Shown: positions 33,496-44,691 of the stretch, piece after piece
Layout: every line of letters begins with the position of its first letter
Numbering within the stretch: position 1 is the stretch's first letter
NCBI GenBank assembly: GCA_001455915.2
Contig: LNDK02000121.1
Coordinates: 1-64,000 of the forward strand
Direction: 5' to 3'
DNA from: Samsoniella hepiali
Lineage: Eukaryota > Ascomycota > Sordariomycetes > Hypocreales > Cordycipitaceae
DNA length: 64,000 nt
Translations under genes and position numbers: made by a program
The notes under the pieces: generated by a model
What the model was told of the DNA's origin: nothing
What the model saw: the letters and a program-made list of their open reading frames with translations, nothing else
Database searches by the model: none

Positions 33496-34035
33496 CTAGC
33501 TAATACCTTTGACCGATTCACCATGACCAGAAGGAATCCATTTCCGCAGAACATTCTCAATGTATGCCGGAGGTACACCTGAGCTCAGAGCATCAGGAAT
33601 TGCATGGTTCATGCGAATGACATATTCGTCTCGAGGCTTTCCAATTGCCGTCCGCTCATGGCTGATGTAGACGAGCACCTCCACCGTCCTGTGTGCCTGA
33701 GCAGGATCCGCCGGCTTGCCGTCGGCCGCTGGCTCCCACAGCTGGACCTGCAAGGTCTCCTTGGTGAAATGAACCGGCACCCGCTCGATGACATCGAGCT
33801 CGGCTTCGTCTTCGGGCTGCAATGCGTACGCCAGACCCCAGACCTCGTCAGCGTCGGACCCTTTGGCGATGTTGGCACCGCCCTGCGCAGCGATGAACCA
33901 GCGATAGCCTGGCAGCCGCGCTATGCCTAGATATTTTGAAGTGTGGCAACGAGTCTTTACTTGTTGCTTCCACATGTTGCTACCGAAGCCCAAGTATATG
34001 GGTGCGGCCTTTGAACGGGGCGAAGGGTCGGTCAT
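33496..34035 (-). CDS. Gamma-glutamylcyclotransferase-like protein
   Basis: 179 residues from the ATG at 34035 (MTDPSPRSKAAPIYLGFGSNMW); the frame is open further upstream but without family similarity. The substrate loop YLGFGSNMW is the GGCT/AIG2 signature (usually YGSN), and Glu84 in DVIERVPV corresponds to the catalytic glutamate of gamma-glutamylcyclotransferases. The fold acts on gamma-glutamyl amino acids or peptides, releasing 5-oxoproline. The segment RLPGYRWFIAAQGGANI matches a fungal subfamily commonly annotated as AIG2/GGCT-like. It sits at the border of the NRPS cluster, so membership is possible but not shown. Confidence 0.8.
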   Translation of the reverse strand: MTDPSPRSKAAPIYLGFGSNMWKQQVKTRCHTSKYLGIARLPGYRWFIAAQGGANIAKGSDADEVWGLAYALQPEDEAELDVIERVPVHFTKETLQVQLWEPAADGKPADPAQAHRTVEVLVYISHERTAIGKPRDEYVIRMNHAIPDALSSGVPPAYIENVLRKWIPSGHGESVKGIS

Positions 34036-34616
34036 CTTGGTGAGGTCGAGGCTGATTTTGCACGTCGATGACGGTAGAGTGACTTCATGAGGGGTTTGGC
34101 TATATTCCCAAGTCCTTCTGGACGACGTAACTCCTACTATGGGAGGAATGAGGTGAGATTGAAAAAGGATCAATAATGGCGGTTCTACGGATACCTATAA
34201 ATATATAGCTAGCATGGAGCCTGCGCGACGGCGGATCCCGCCAACGCACCTCGACCACCTGCAACGTAGCGAGACACTTGACAGGCCAGGTACGTACCGC
34301 CTCCCGGGGGCTACCTTGGCTTCATAAGTAAGCAAATAATAAAAAAGTAACTAGGTACTTGGCACTGTGTTTATTATGGTCACGGCCAGTCGGGCGGAGC
34401 AGCCGATACAGTGGTCTTTATTAGCCCTCCCGTCCGTGGCTGCCCGCCCGCGTGTCTCAGTCAGGCATCAGAGCAGCCCAACCATCAGGCCAACAGTTTC
34501 AAAGCGGCGACCCTCCACTGCTATCCTGCTCAATCAGTTTTGACTCAAAGCGGCCAGGGATTTCAAAGATTCAAGTGTTGAAATCCTTTGCTGGAGCCCT
34601 GTCACAGGTTCCGCCA
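34036..34616. other. Intergenic
   Basis: The promoter of the GGCT-like gene (A/T-rich near 34190-34210) and the 5' flank of the oxidase pseudogene. No other feature seen. Confidence 0.35.
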
Positions 34617-35030
34617 TGTCGCATATCATCATTCTTGGCGGCGGCATCCTGGGACTCTCTACGGCGTACTTTCTATCGCTGAACCCACAAGCGGATAAGC
34701 AGATCACCGTGATCGATTCCGCATCCTCTCTTTTTCACGGTGCCTCTGGAGTTGCCACAGGAATTCTGGCCAATAACTGATTTGAGGAGCCTTTGCAGAC
34801 CAGGGTGGTCATCAATTCCACCTCAACGTCAACCCCTTCAATATTATTGAAATGGAGATCACGTGCATCAACTCAATCAATTCAATCAGGCCCTCAGATT
34901 GATGGACTCAATCCAGCTCGATGACCTCAACATTGACAACTGGTTGATATCGGCTGCCGATGTGATAACGGTATAGGGTATTCCCTGGCACCCCACTGTC
35001 GATCTCAATGACGCCAAGTCACTAGTACTT
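34617..35030 (+). pseudogene. Broken FAD-dependent (DAO-family) oxidoreductase
   Basis: The ATG at 34617 opens a clear Rossmann FAD-binding start, MSHIIILGGGILGLSTAYFL, followed by VIDSASSLFHGASGVATGILANN. The next codon is TGA where family members have a Trp in the ANDWF-like motif. Downstream, in shifting frames, pieces such as GIPWHPTVDLNDAK and further stops can be read, then similarity ends. Functional relatives are about 350-400 residues. The stops are compatible with G-to-A/C-to-T transitions as in repeat-induced point mutation, but one sequence cannot prove this. Confidence 0.65.
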
Positions 35031-35035
35031 CTGTA

Positions 35036-35635
35036 TCAGTTACAAACCCACATAAAATGCAGTACTCTGTACTTATTCTGCCACTCAGCGCGTCTCTTCG
35101 CGTTTTTAGCTCTCATAACCAGACATTTCTCCTGTGCCTTTATGGATTGCAATGGAGTCGAGACCAGTTGATGAGTATCGCCAGGTTGCTGGCGATAGTA
35201 CGTCCCTAGGTCCTCGAATTGAGACGAGCTTGTTGCCTGAGCATTGGAAGGCCTTCCCATGGAATAAATTTCCCGGCTACACGGTTTCAGCTCCATCTTT
35301 TCTACGATGGAACGCACCATAGACAAGGTAGTTCGCGCATTACGTGCAGCTCGTGTAGCCGCCTCTGAGTTCTCGAGGTTCGAACGCATCAGTGCTATGA
35401 TAAGGCGTTTATCCAGCTCGCAACCGACATTATAGCGGAAGCCGACATCATCATAGCTCATAGTCAGGTCGAGGGCTGAAGAACGAAGTGAGGTTGGCTG
35501 TGGGGTGGCCGACGTTAGGGGGCGGTGGCCGTTGCTATGCTCTCGACAGCGGCAGTCGCTCAGGGAGCACGACCCAAAATAAGTCAGGCTGGAGCAAGTT
35601 TGTAGCGACGAGCTGCTTGGAAAAGCATAATTCAA
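35036..35635 (-). CDS. Hypothetical open frame, uncertain
   Basis: A 199-codon frame with a Cys/Ser-rich N-terminal part (GSCSLSDCRCREHSNGH) and a more helical, Arg/Ala-rich middle (SEAATRAARNARTTLSMVRS). The composition could be the C-terminal piece of a fungal transcription factor whose 5' exons are lost, but I recognise no domain. No good start context or signal peptide. It lies in the decayed zone beside the oxidase pseudogene. Confidence 0.25.
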   Translation of the reverse strand: MNYAFPSSSSLQTCSSLTYFGSCSLSDCRCREHSNGHRPLTSATPQPTSLRSSALDLTMSYDDVGFRYNVGCELDKRLIIALMRSNLENSEAATRAARNARTTLSMVRSIVEKMELKPCSREIYSMGRPSNAQATSSSQFEDLGTYYRQQPGDTHQLVSTPLQSIKAQEKCLVMRAKNAKRRAEWQNKYRVLHFMWVCN

Positions 35636-36197
35636 GGCACTTTTTGGCCATCCCCTGATGACAAAAGGTAGTAGGGCTGGAGCATGCGAGTAGCACTACC
35701 TTATTGGCGGGTTGTGCTTGTGGCAGTGACAGCACAACATGACGACGATGGCACATGGTTTTGGCTGGCTGCTGTCGAAGCTCCGAGTGAGCCTGCGGTC
35801 TGCCTGATGGAGCGATGACCCCGCAGCCTCGCCGATAAGAAAAAGTGATTCTCCACGGCAGAAGGTAATCTTTACAGTTGGGCGGCCGACGTGGGATCGA
35901 AATAGCTTAAATGGTGGGGAGCTGGGAAGAGCTGGTTTTGTGGCTTACAGCTGCTCCAAACAGCGAGGCAGCCAGGAGGCTGAGCCGAGAGGCTGAGTCT
36001 TTCCGAGCCCCAATTAAGAACAGCCCTGCGAGCTCCAATTACGAGCATTACGAACGGAAACGTGCGGCCTCGCTCAAAAAGGTTGCTTGTACTGTAAGGA
36101 CTTTGTGTATATATATGATACCTCTCTGCCTCATTCATTCTTAGGAAATCCCCTCAACTAAGCCAAGGCAGAGACCGCACACCATTGCACATCCACC
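35636..36197. other. Intergenic, AIM24 promoter
   Basis: No gene supported. A TATA-like ATATATATGA lies near 36108-36118, about 80 bp upstream of the AIM24-type start. Confidence 0.4.
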
Positions 36198-37018
36198 ATG
36201 TCTTACCAACCTCAGCAGGCTTACCTCCCCCAGCAGCAGCCGCAACAGCAACAGCAACAGCAACAGCAGCCGCACAGTACTGACAGCGGCTCTTTCCATG
36301 GCGGCACTTACAGCATCAACCACCGCGACACAAATGCCATCCTCAACCTCAACCTCCAACAGGGTGCCGTGGTCAACTCCAAGTCTGGCGCCATGATCCA
36401 CATGGCGGGCACCATCCAGCTCACCGGCAACGTCAAGTTCTCCATGAAGAAGCTCTTCACGGGCGGGAAAATGTCCGAGTCAACATACGCGGGGCCGGGA
36501 ACAATCGCTCTCGGCCCCACGCTCATGGGCGACATTATTACCCTGCACGTCGACGGCCGCACACAGTGGACGGTGGGCAAGAATGCTTACCTTGCGCGCA
36601 CGCCCGAGGTGCTTATGGACACCAAGGCGCAGGGCATCAGTAAATCGCTATTCTCGGGCGAGGATGTTTTCGTGTACCGTCTGGCCGGGCAGGGCCTGCT
36701 CTGGCTGACGAGCTTCGGAGCGGTGGATCGTCTAGAGGTAAGGGACTCTACTACGTTGCATGTTCACACCCAAGATATTTGCCCTAACTGATATTTTTTC
36801 AATAGCTTCAAGCGGGCCAGCAGCACATTGTCGATAATGGGCATCTTGTCGCCTGGAGCTGCGATTATAAGATGGAAAAGGCTGGAGGCGGAGCCATGAG
36901 CAGTCTCAAGACAGGAGAGGGCCTAGTGTGCCGTTTCACTGGGCCGGGCGCTGTTTATGTGCAAACAAGAAATATGGATGAGTTTGATTCGTATATTCGC
37001 TCACATAGCGCCGCTTGA
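36198..37018 (+). CDS. AIM24: AIM24-domain protein
   Basis: Exon 1 36198..36737, intron 36738..36805 (GTAAGG...ATAG), exon 2 36806..37018; 250 residues. The N-terminus carries a polyglutamine tract (residues ~12-24, CAG/CAA repeat) and then the beta-rich AIM24/TRAIL-like fold (MIHMAGTIQLTGNVKFSMKKL, AGPGTIALGPTLMGDII, GVDR-type strand SFGAVDRLE, and FTGPGAVYVQTRN near the end). Yeast Aim24 is a mitochondrial protein affecting MICOS assembly; this short, presequence-free form belongs to the widespread bacterial/fungal variant whose function is unclear. Symbol given by domain, not by proven orthology. Confidence 0.85.
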
Positions 37019-37305
37019 GCTGTAAATAGCATTATGCTAGTCAGAGTTTGTTGAACTGAAATTCCGACCCTTCAAGCTCTTCGCAAGTTTGCAGTTGGAC
37101 GCCGTCTCTGTGTTACAGATGTCAGTGATGACAAGGGAAGCGTTGTATTGGTATCCTACGGCCCTGCAGTAGACTAGTGCTGTAGCGGGGTCCTTCTCTG
37201 TAGAAGCCCTCCGTACAAGTAGTAGCCTCTGCAATCTCGTCTCTCATTCCTTCTCACCTGACAGTCAACAAACAGATCGGGCAAGCGTGTCGTCCGTCAC
37301 CAATC

Positions 37306-38439
37306 ATGGCTGAAAGCTCACCAATAATTTCTTTTCATCTTTTCAGAAGTCTCCCTCCAGAGTTACAAGAACGCATCTGGTTTTTTTGTTTGCCACGTCG
37401 CGTCGTTCCCCTCGAGGACTTCCTCTGGCTCGTCGATGCGGATTCTACGTACAGAAGTGAGCAGCAGTGCTGGGCCGGCTATCGCCTGGCGCGTTGCCGG
37501 GCGGAAGCGCCACCCTTCATTACGTCCGTCTGTCGCGAAGCTCGTCGGGTGGCGTTTCGCTGGGGTGGCGTCGAGCGTATATATAGTAGTGCTTCCCTCA
37601 CGGATGTATGGATTCAGCGGAAGCTCGATACGCTCCTGCTTACGTGGACGTTGAATGATTCGGCCGGGGCAGGTCACGGCGAAGACATGATGGAGCATTT
37701 TCTCTTTGATCAGAGGTGGTCCTACCCGCGTGCACCAGTCTGCTTGACCGCGGAGCAGTTTTTCAACTTTGACCCGCGACCGTCAGCACCCGAGAGTAAC
37801 CACACGCTATGTATCCGAACAGACGAATCGGACTCGATTGTGTATTTACTTCGCAACGCCTGGACGCAAGGGTATTCAGACGTAGTAAAGCCAGATATAA
37901 GTGACGCTATGGACGTTAGTGTCGTTATAGAGACGGTCTACATCCACGCCACAAGAGCAGACGTACTTGCATCGCAGCTTTCTGGCCTTTTCGCGGATAA
38001 GCCTTCTCAGCTGGTGGACTACGATGACGTGGCTACCCTAGCCAAGTTTCGTGCACTATTTAATAAGAACCCAGAAAACCACAAACGAGTGGCCCTGACA
38101 GAGAAATTCGATGCCGTTAAATCACCCGAGTTTCCAGCGCAGGTTACGAGGTGGCTTGGCAAGGTAGCCTGGAAGCTCCTAGCACTTAAGTGGCTAGACG
38201 AGAAGCAACATAATCCCCAGAGCAGCATCTATAGGGATTCGATGCAGGTCTTTGACGGGCCTCTCTCTGTAGGAGACATCTTGGGGATGGAAACCGAACC
38301 AGGAAGAAGGAATTCTTTTAAAGCCGATCACCCTTGGGTCGCTGAAGAGACGCAGGCACTGCCTAATTTGAGACCCAAGATTTGGTTCACGTATTGCACA
38401 AGAGACTGTAAAATAAAAACTAAAGCTAAAGAATTTTGA
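37306..38439 (+). CDS. 2EXR-domain protein
   Basis: A single exon, 377 residues. The N-terminus FHLFRSLPPELQERIWFFCLPRRVVPL is the F-box-like 2EXR motif (PF20150), and ITSVCREARRVAF is its second conserved block. This family is greatly expanded in filamentous ascomycetes; members are often variable between strains and uncharacterised. No signal peptide or membrane segment. Codon use looks normal for the window. Confidence 0.8.
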   Translation: MAESSPIISFHLFRSLPPELQERIWFFCLPRRVVPLEDFLWLVDADSTYRSEQQCWAGYRLARCRAEAPPFITSVCREARRVAFRWGGVERIYSSASLTDVWIQRKLDTLLLTWTLNDSAGAGHGEDMMEHFLFDQRWSYPRAPVCLTAEQFFNFDPRPSAPESNHTLCIRTDESDSIVYLLRNAWTQGYSDVVKPDISDAMDVSVVIETVYIHATRADVLASQLSGLFADKPSQLVDYDDVATLAKFRALFNKNPENHKRVALTEKFDAVKSPEFPAQVTRWLGKVAWKLLALKWLDEKQHNPQSSIYRDSMQVFDGPLSVGDILGMETEPGRRNSFKADHPWVAEETQALPNLRPKIWFTYCTRDCKIKTKAKEF

Positions 38440-39266
38440 AACGTAATATAGTCGACGTATGTCTATGCTTTCTTAACGGAATATGGGACAGCTGAATGAT
38501 TTACTCGCCGCTGGTACCCGAAAAAATGTAAACATCCTAATTATCCCCCATGAGTCTATACCCAAAACGTCAGCGTCAACTGTTCAACAAGAGCAAAAAC
38601 AGTACAGTAGATACAAAGTAGAGCACCCCTCATCTCATCGCAATTATGTCTATAATAGCAAAAAGAACTATGTAGCTTGATTCACTCTTCTCTGCGTCTC
38701 GTTGCTCCGTTGACTGCCTCATTCACGGCTGGTCTAGCAGTTGACCACCTTCTGTGCCTGTTTTACGGCGTCCAAATGATCCTTTCCTGTGCCTTTACTA
38801 TTGTAATTGGTGACGTAGTTGTTTATAAAGTCTTCCACTTCTTGAGTATTCAGGCCCTACATCCCCTAGGCCGTCGCCACCGTTCCCGGCAAATCGAGTT
38901 GTTGGTAAGAAGGAGCCGGCGGATGGGAAATGGGGGCTCCTACAGTGGGTGGCAAAAAGTATTTGGCCCCTGCGAGGTCACCACACAGCCCATTTTCAAG
39001 AGCTGAATAGATGCACCCCATATCTAGGTCAGTGTCCCGCTCGGAGCGCAACAACTATGCGAGTCTTGAGCCCATATCCGGCCGTGCAAGGGTACATGTC
39101 CTGGACGGGTCGCACTTCGCGATTGGGGTTCACAACCGGAAGTAAAGGAAGAGTTCAACCGGAGGAATAAATCTATTCATTCTTATCTATCATATTTCAT
39201 TTCATCACCTAGCTCCGTCGCACTGCTTGCCTCTTGCACCAGCAGCCCATCAGGAAATACGCCATC
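38440..39266. other. Intergenic
   Basis: About 830 bp between convergent genes without a supported gene or repeat. Confidence 0.35.
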
Positions 39267-40075
39267 CTACTCGTACTGCTTCATCAACTTGTTTCCCCGA
39301 ATCTTGTCCGCAAACCCCGGAATGTGAGTGGTATGGCACCAAGGCTTCCGCGCCACCTCCTCCGTGATCGCTGCCGCAAAGCACCCCAGCCAGCCCAGTC
39401 GCGGAAACAGGGCCATGACCGCCTCGCGCGTCTCTTGGTGAATGATGGTGTCGATACCGTCCACGTATGGGTGCTCGCTCACGTTGTCGTACACGGTCGC
39501 TAGCTGGATCAGCTGGCCGAGAAAGGTAATGTGGCCCGCGGTGCCGAGATCCTGGTGCCGGATGACGCACTCGTACACGGCTGCCGCTTGGTCCTGCGTG
39601 GCACCGGCCGCCTCCAAGACGTGGAGGGCTTTGATGCCGCCGTAAAACTCAAACGACATGTTGGTGGCAACTATGTTGGCGGCGGTGGCGCCCAGATCGT
39701 GGAAGAGACAGGTCAGTGCCAAGGTGGACGGAGACAGCGTCGCAGCAAAGTCTGGAAACTGCTCTTTAAGAATAGCAGTCGCTATGAATAAAAAATGTTT
39801 AGTATTTCAAGTTCGTCAATCCATGATAATCCCCTCTCATTAATGAGTGGTTATTACGTACAGAAATAGTACACTCTCATAGAGTGGTTATAAATCTCCC
39901 GCGACAGATGTTCCTTGGCATATGTGTTCATCTTGGCCACAAGCGGATCATCAGATGGCCAGGCAATATCGGCCGTTTTCAACGCTGTAGGTGCGGTACG
40001 ATACGGCTTGCCGCCAAAAAGTTTGCTGGGATCGAGGGGGACAGCAGTCCAACCATTGGCGAGTATGTCCGACAT
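39267..40075 (-). CDS. Cyanamide-hydratase-like HD-domain protein
   Basis: Exon 1 40075..39862, intron 39861..39782 (80 bp, GTACGT...ATAG), exon 2 39781..39267; 242 residues. Splicing gives NHSMRVYYF-STAILKEQFPDFAATL. HD metal ligands are visible: His64 (NHSMR), His99-Asp100 (LFHDLGAT), and a further His in VIRHQDLG. The order and spacing match the Myrothecium cyanamide hydratase/yeast Ddi2-Ddi3 group, zinc enzymes converting cyanamide to urea. Several paralogues of this group in fungi have other, unknown substrates; the cyanamide assignment is by family only. Confidence 0.85.
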
Positions 40076-40592
40076 TTTTGTATTGCTTGTGATGTGGTAC
40101 TGGGAAAGGGCAGAAATTAATGCAAAGTAGACAGGACTTGTGTCTTTACAAAGAGATTAGAGGAGGTAGAGAAGGATTTGGAAAGCAGAGTCCGGCCGTG
40201 AGCAGGTTTAAATACTCGGCATGGTTGGCAAGAGGAGTACAGGCAAGACATGGCTTTGGCTTAACCCCGAGAGTGGTTGTCGGCCAGACCAAAGAGGGAC
40301 ACGCACCCTTTTCGGATGCGCAGATATCGCAATCAACTGAGGCGTGCATTTCCAGTTGCTTGTTCTCCCGCCAAGGGAAAAAAAAAACACTGGCTCACAT
40401 GCGAAGCCGCGCTTCCCGGCATCACTGTATCCCCGAGCATCTCTATAGTGGGTGCCACCTCGGGGATAGTAACTAATTGATCGCACTAGCATCCACCGAC
40501 TCGGGGATAATGCATGGTCAAGCAGAGCTTATCTCAAAGCTTGACTGGTTGCTGCGATTTTCGAGTCATGTCTACTGTAAAGTAAAATCGCG
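40076..40592. other. Intergenic
   Basis: Promoter side of the HD-domain gene and 3' flank of the regulator gene. An A8 run near 40378-40387 is the only notable feature. Confidence 0.35.
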
Positions 40593-40686
40593 TCAATTTT
40601 CTGATAAGTATCGCAAGACTTTGAGCGCATCTGCGTACGCGTTCCGGCACACAGTCTTGATATGGTCATCGCCCTCGTCGACGTCC

Positions 40687-42591
40687 TCACCGAGCACCAC
40701 GATCAACTTCTTTACCACCGGGGGGGGATTCTTCCCTCAAGCTGTAATTAATACCAGATAAAAGCAACGCAGCACTAATAGTAGCATATAATATCGGCCA
40801 CGAGTTGGCCATTGTCGCAGAAAGCGGTTTCAACGTGCAGTATGCCGTAAGAAGCCCGCTGAGGCTCCGCATCATCTCTGTAAAATGTTCTTTGCGGCTG
40901 GCAGCGTCAATTGCAAGGGATAGCGCCCCGACACGAAGTATTTCTGCTTTAACATGGTTTATATGAATCAGCGAAACAAGCTGCTCAATTCTCCGATGGA
41001 TCGTGCTGGGCCTGGTATTGCTTCGCGGTCCATATGGTGGAATAATCTCAAGGTTGACCAGGCTCTGTAGGTACCTGGCTACTGTCGCTGGCGGTATGTC
41101 GCTCGCACGCACATCATCTATCTGCTCCAACTGCCAGTTGAGCTTCAACTTGTGTATCGCACCTGTCCAAGAGCAGAATGTCGGAAACGTTACGCCGTGG
41201 ACAATGTGTAAGTTATGCTGGTCAATCCCAGCCACAAAACTGCTCGGCCTGCGCCCAAAAGCGAGCGATAGAGACGAGTCCAAGAACCAGATCGCACTCC
41301 ACAGAGGATGTATGGCAGCATCCCACTCCAGGCTTTTATTCATGTTGACATGTAATCCTATGGATTGGGCATTTTGGGCTGTCGTCCCTACACGCCGATG
41401 TTTAGTCTCATATGGTGTCGAGCAGGCTGGCAGACAAGGCAACTTACCTACGAGGCTCCATGCCATGCCTGGGTTGGAGTCATTCGCAATGGCAAGTTCA
41501 ATCATCAACAGCGTTTGTATCGTTGCTTCGGATGGCATGCCGAATAGATTTGCCAGACGTAGGCATTCGAATGCGGCCGCCACTTCATGCATTGTCAGTT
41601 GGCAAGAATCGGGCGGGGAGGTCCATTGGCCATACGCACCAAAAACCCTAGCTTTGAGAAAACGATCACTGGCTGCTTCACTGTCATAGAACTGGCAACC
41701 ACACGCCAGTACACCAAACAATACGCCATACCAAGCCGCATCCTGGAATGCGCCCTCGGCAGCAGCCATGTCCAACGCTTTCGCGATGCCCTCATTACCC
41801 AATGTTTGCAAGAAATCGCAAAATCGACTCTCAAAAATTTGTGCGTTCAAGAGGAACGGATAAAATGGAAGGACATTCTGGTCGAAATTGCGATAGTATC
41901 TGTTTGAGCGATTGAAATCTGCAGGTTAGCTGGATGCTTGTGTTGTCATTCTGGAGCAATCCCATGTGTACCTTAAACAAGCCTCTATCGTGGGAAGAGA
42001 CTGCAGAATATTTTTCAACGACACGTCCCCGGCATATGACCAGAGTGATCCGAACGGGTGCAGTGTGGTGCGGTTTGTGAGGCCAAACGCCGACTCGACG
42101 GATACGTCGCCAGGTAATAACCGCCGTGAGGGCATGTGGTTGGCGAGCGCCCGAAAGAAGTTTGCTGCGCAATTCTGGCCGAGATAGATTCTTTCTCTCG
42201 TTGTGTCCTCTGTTTGATTGGTGGACTTCAAGAGCTTCGCTACATGGTCGAGGAGCGCAATCAGCCGCGAGGCATCGCCAGGCTCGCCAGGCTCGCCTGG
42301 AGCAGCGTCGCAAGAGACTATGGAAGACGCAACATCTGCTGTAGAGACTGTTGGAAGCCCCAAAGGGCTGTTCTCGGCAGTCTCCGGCTGCCGGGGCGTG
42401 GGACGTGTGTGTAGAGAGTGTGCATCATGGGCGGAAAGATGGTTCGGCCTTTCGACCCTGCACAAATGTGCATGGTCGCGCCGCTCGCAAGTGACACAAG
42501 GGGAGCTGCGGTCGCATCGTACTTTGCGCTCACGGCAGGGCCAGCAGCTTACTGGCTTCCGATTCCGCTGCTTTTTTTGCCGCTGATTCAT
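40687..42591 (-). CDS. Zn2Cys6 transcription factor with 3' frameshift
   Basis: Exon 1 42591..41972, intron 41971..41900 (72 bp, GTACAC...ACAG), exon 2 41899..40687; 610 residues as read. The DNA-binding cluster is near residues 16-44: C-x2-C-x6-C-x5-C-x2-C-x8-C (CWPCRERKVRCDRSSPCVTC). After a linker comes a Fungal_trans middle homology region (YYRNFDQNVLPFYPFLL, LANLFGMPSEATIQTLLMIE). At a run of eight G on the plus strand (40730-40737) the frame passes into GGKEVDRGAR and stops; with seven G it would stay open through a hydrophobic/acidic tail to a stop at 40593. This may be a homopolymer sequencing error or a real truncation. It is 8 kb from the exporter gene, the nearest regulator on the right of the NRPS cluster. 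Confidence 0.85.
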
Positions 42592-44691
42592 TGTGTATCC
42601 ATGATGCCGACCAAGCCGAGATGTAATTGAAGAATGAAAGTGGCGTTGAATAAGTCAGCGTGGAAGGTGGTTAACCCCGAGCACTCCGCTCGCGCGAGGA
42701 TAAGCTAGGCAGTGGAGAAGAAAACGATGTCGCTCTAATAGAAGGAGAGGTGATATCTTCTATTTACTTTGATTACATTTATAGCTGATTTCTCTCACCT
42801 TTGCTATTCTGGCTTTTCTTGTCTACTTCTTACATCGTTCAAATATATACTTTCATTTCTCACCATCCACCGCAGATAATAGCCGCCGCCGTCTTGTTTT
42901 TTTCTATGTTATTCTTAAGGGTACCCGCGCTCTCGGAGTTAACTGGTGGCTGGCGCTTGAGTCAACCACAGCGAGACTCACAGAGCTTATTTCCATGTTT
43001 CTTACTGTTTTGGCCGGCAGAGTCCATCTGGTCGAATATATGGGCGGCCTCTTGAGCTGAAGATTTGAGGTAGGAATGCATGCTATGTCTCATAGACGAC
43101 TCCATGGTCGTCAAAGTAGCAACATGGGGGTACATGCTGGCTGGCAACTTGGCAAAAGGTCGTCAAAGTCAAAGTCAATATTTCCAGACATGTCACGAGG
43201 CCGGGTACAAAAGCCACACGATGCACGGAACGACACACGGCAAATATGTGGACACAGTGGCTCGTTTATAATTATTGTGCTCAGTGCAAACTGGATGGTC
43301 CACGATTTTGCGAATGATTCCATAAGAGGCTGCTGCCGGGAGCGATCGCTAGTTCTTAGCTCTGGGCGCGGCCATCTTGTGTCTTGCGTGGTGTCCGCAC
43401 CTCGTTTCGGGATCAACCTACCCTGAGCCTCTAGGACGCAGACTTTGCGCTGTGGCCACGACAGATTCAAGGCCAGTCATTGCTAGCAAGCCAAGGCACA
43501 TGCGTCCCAACCTTGAGCACGACCAATCTTGTTAATCGTGTTACTAGTAGTTTGGTCTCTGGTGTGGGGTCGCCGAGGAACCGTCGGAGGCTCAGGCTCA
43601 GTTGGGCAGGCCGAAAGAAAGAGGCTCATCATGCTCCGCCGGCTGCGTATTGTCACCTTCTGCTCCGGGCAGTTGGGGAGATGTCCATGATTGGCTTGTG
43701 ACAAACAAGGCTGGCTTTTGTTAGCCCGGCGGCGAGAAGCTAGCAAACAGGAATGGAGGAAGATAGCGCTGACCAAAGAGGCGGCATCATTCAAATGACG
43801 ACAGTTTGTTCCAGTATGAAACCAAGAGCAGGGCTGGACAAGGGAGATTAATATACGAGTGAGGACAAATAGGTTGCAGGGACGAGAATTGGCATCATGG
43901 CTGGGCGGCAAAGTGACCGGGGCGACCAATGGGAGCAACGAGTGATGTGACGAGCTGCGAGGCTGGGCGGCTACGGGGAGTTTGCTGTGACTTTGGATTG
44001 GGATCGGCCGTGGGTGTGAATGATGAGGAGAGAGGAACGGGGATGATGGTGTCGGCTTGGGGATGCGCAACGGCATCAAGAACTCTCTAGAGTTATGCAA
44101 ACGGAGGATATCTGGCGGTATCTGGCTACCTAAGGTAGGTACCTACTAAGGTAGCGAGTCTCTCCATCCAAGGGCTGGAGATAGGTGCAGCTCTGTTCGT
44201 GCTGTGGCCCCCCAAGCTCGACTGCTGTAGTGGATGCTGCGCCCCTGGACCCCGCTGGCCTCCCCTGTCGAACTGTAGAGCTCCAGCCAATGTACGGAAT
44301 GGAACAGCAGCCAGTCAGATACAGTGCTGTTGGAAGCTCGTTTTTAGTGGGTTCTCTTGTCATGGCCCCTCATTCTGCCCCCCATTGTGCGTGTTCCTCA
44401 ATCCCTCTAGCCGCCCACCTTCTTCTTGCCAGCTTGTCAGCTCCATATATAACTTGCTGTTACCATCCCATCTATCTCCATCTCTCTAGCTCGCTCCAGC
44501 GTCTGATCTGATCTTGTTTGTGCAAGATACCTCTCGTTCTCAAAGTCAGCTCGGCCCGTTGGTATAGCTCCAGATAGCTTCCTGCTCGCCCACGCGCCAC
44601 CGTTGCCGTTGCTCCCGCACCTTGGGCAAGCCGCTGCCCCGCATTCTCGCTTTTCCCGCGCGCTCCTCGCTGTGCACCCAAAATCGCCGCC
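42592..44691. other. Intergenic, includes MAP-kinase promoter and leader
   Basis: A 2.1-kb gap. The final ~300 bp are pyrimidine-rich (about 44380-44690), typical of a long fungal 5' leader, and end in a strong start context (GCCGCCATGG). No gene, element or RNA recognised in the rest. Confidence 0.4.

Noticed and set aside
40687..42591. Calling this Zn2Cys6 regulator the pathway-specific activator of the NRPS cluster
   Set aside because: It is 8 kb beyond the last cluster gene, with a transposon remnant, a pseudogene and unrelated genes between; proximity alone is not evidence.
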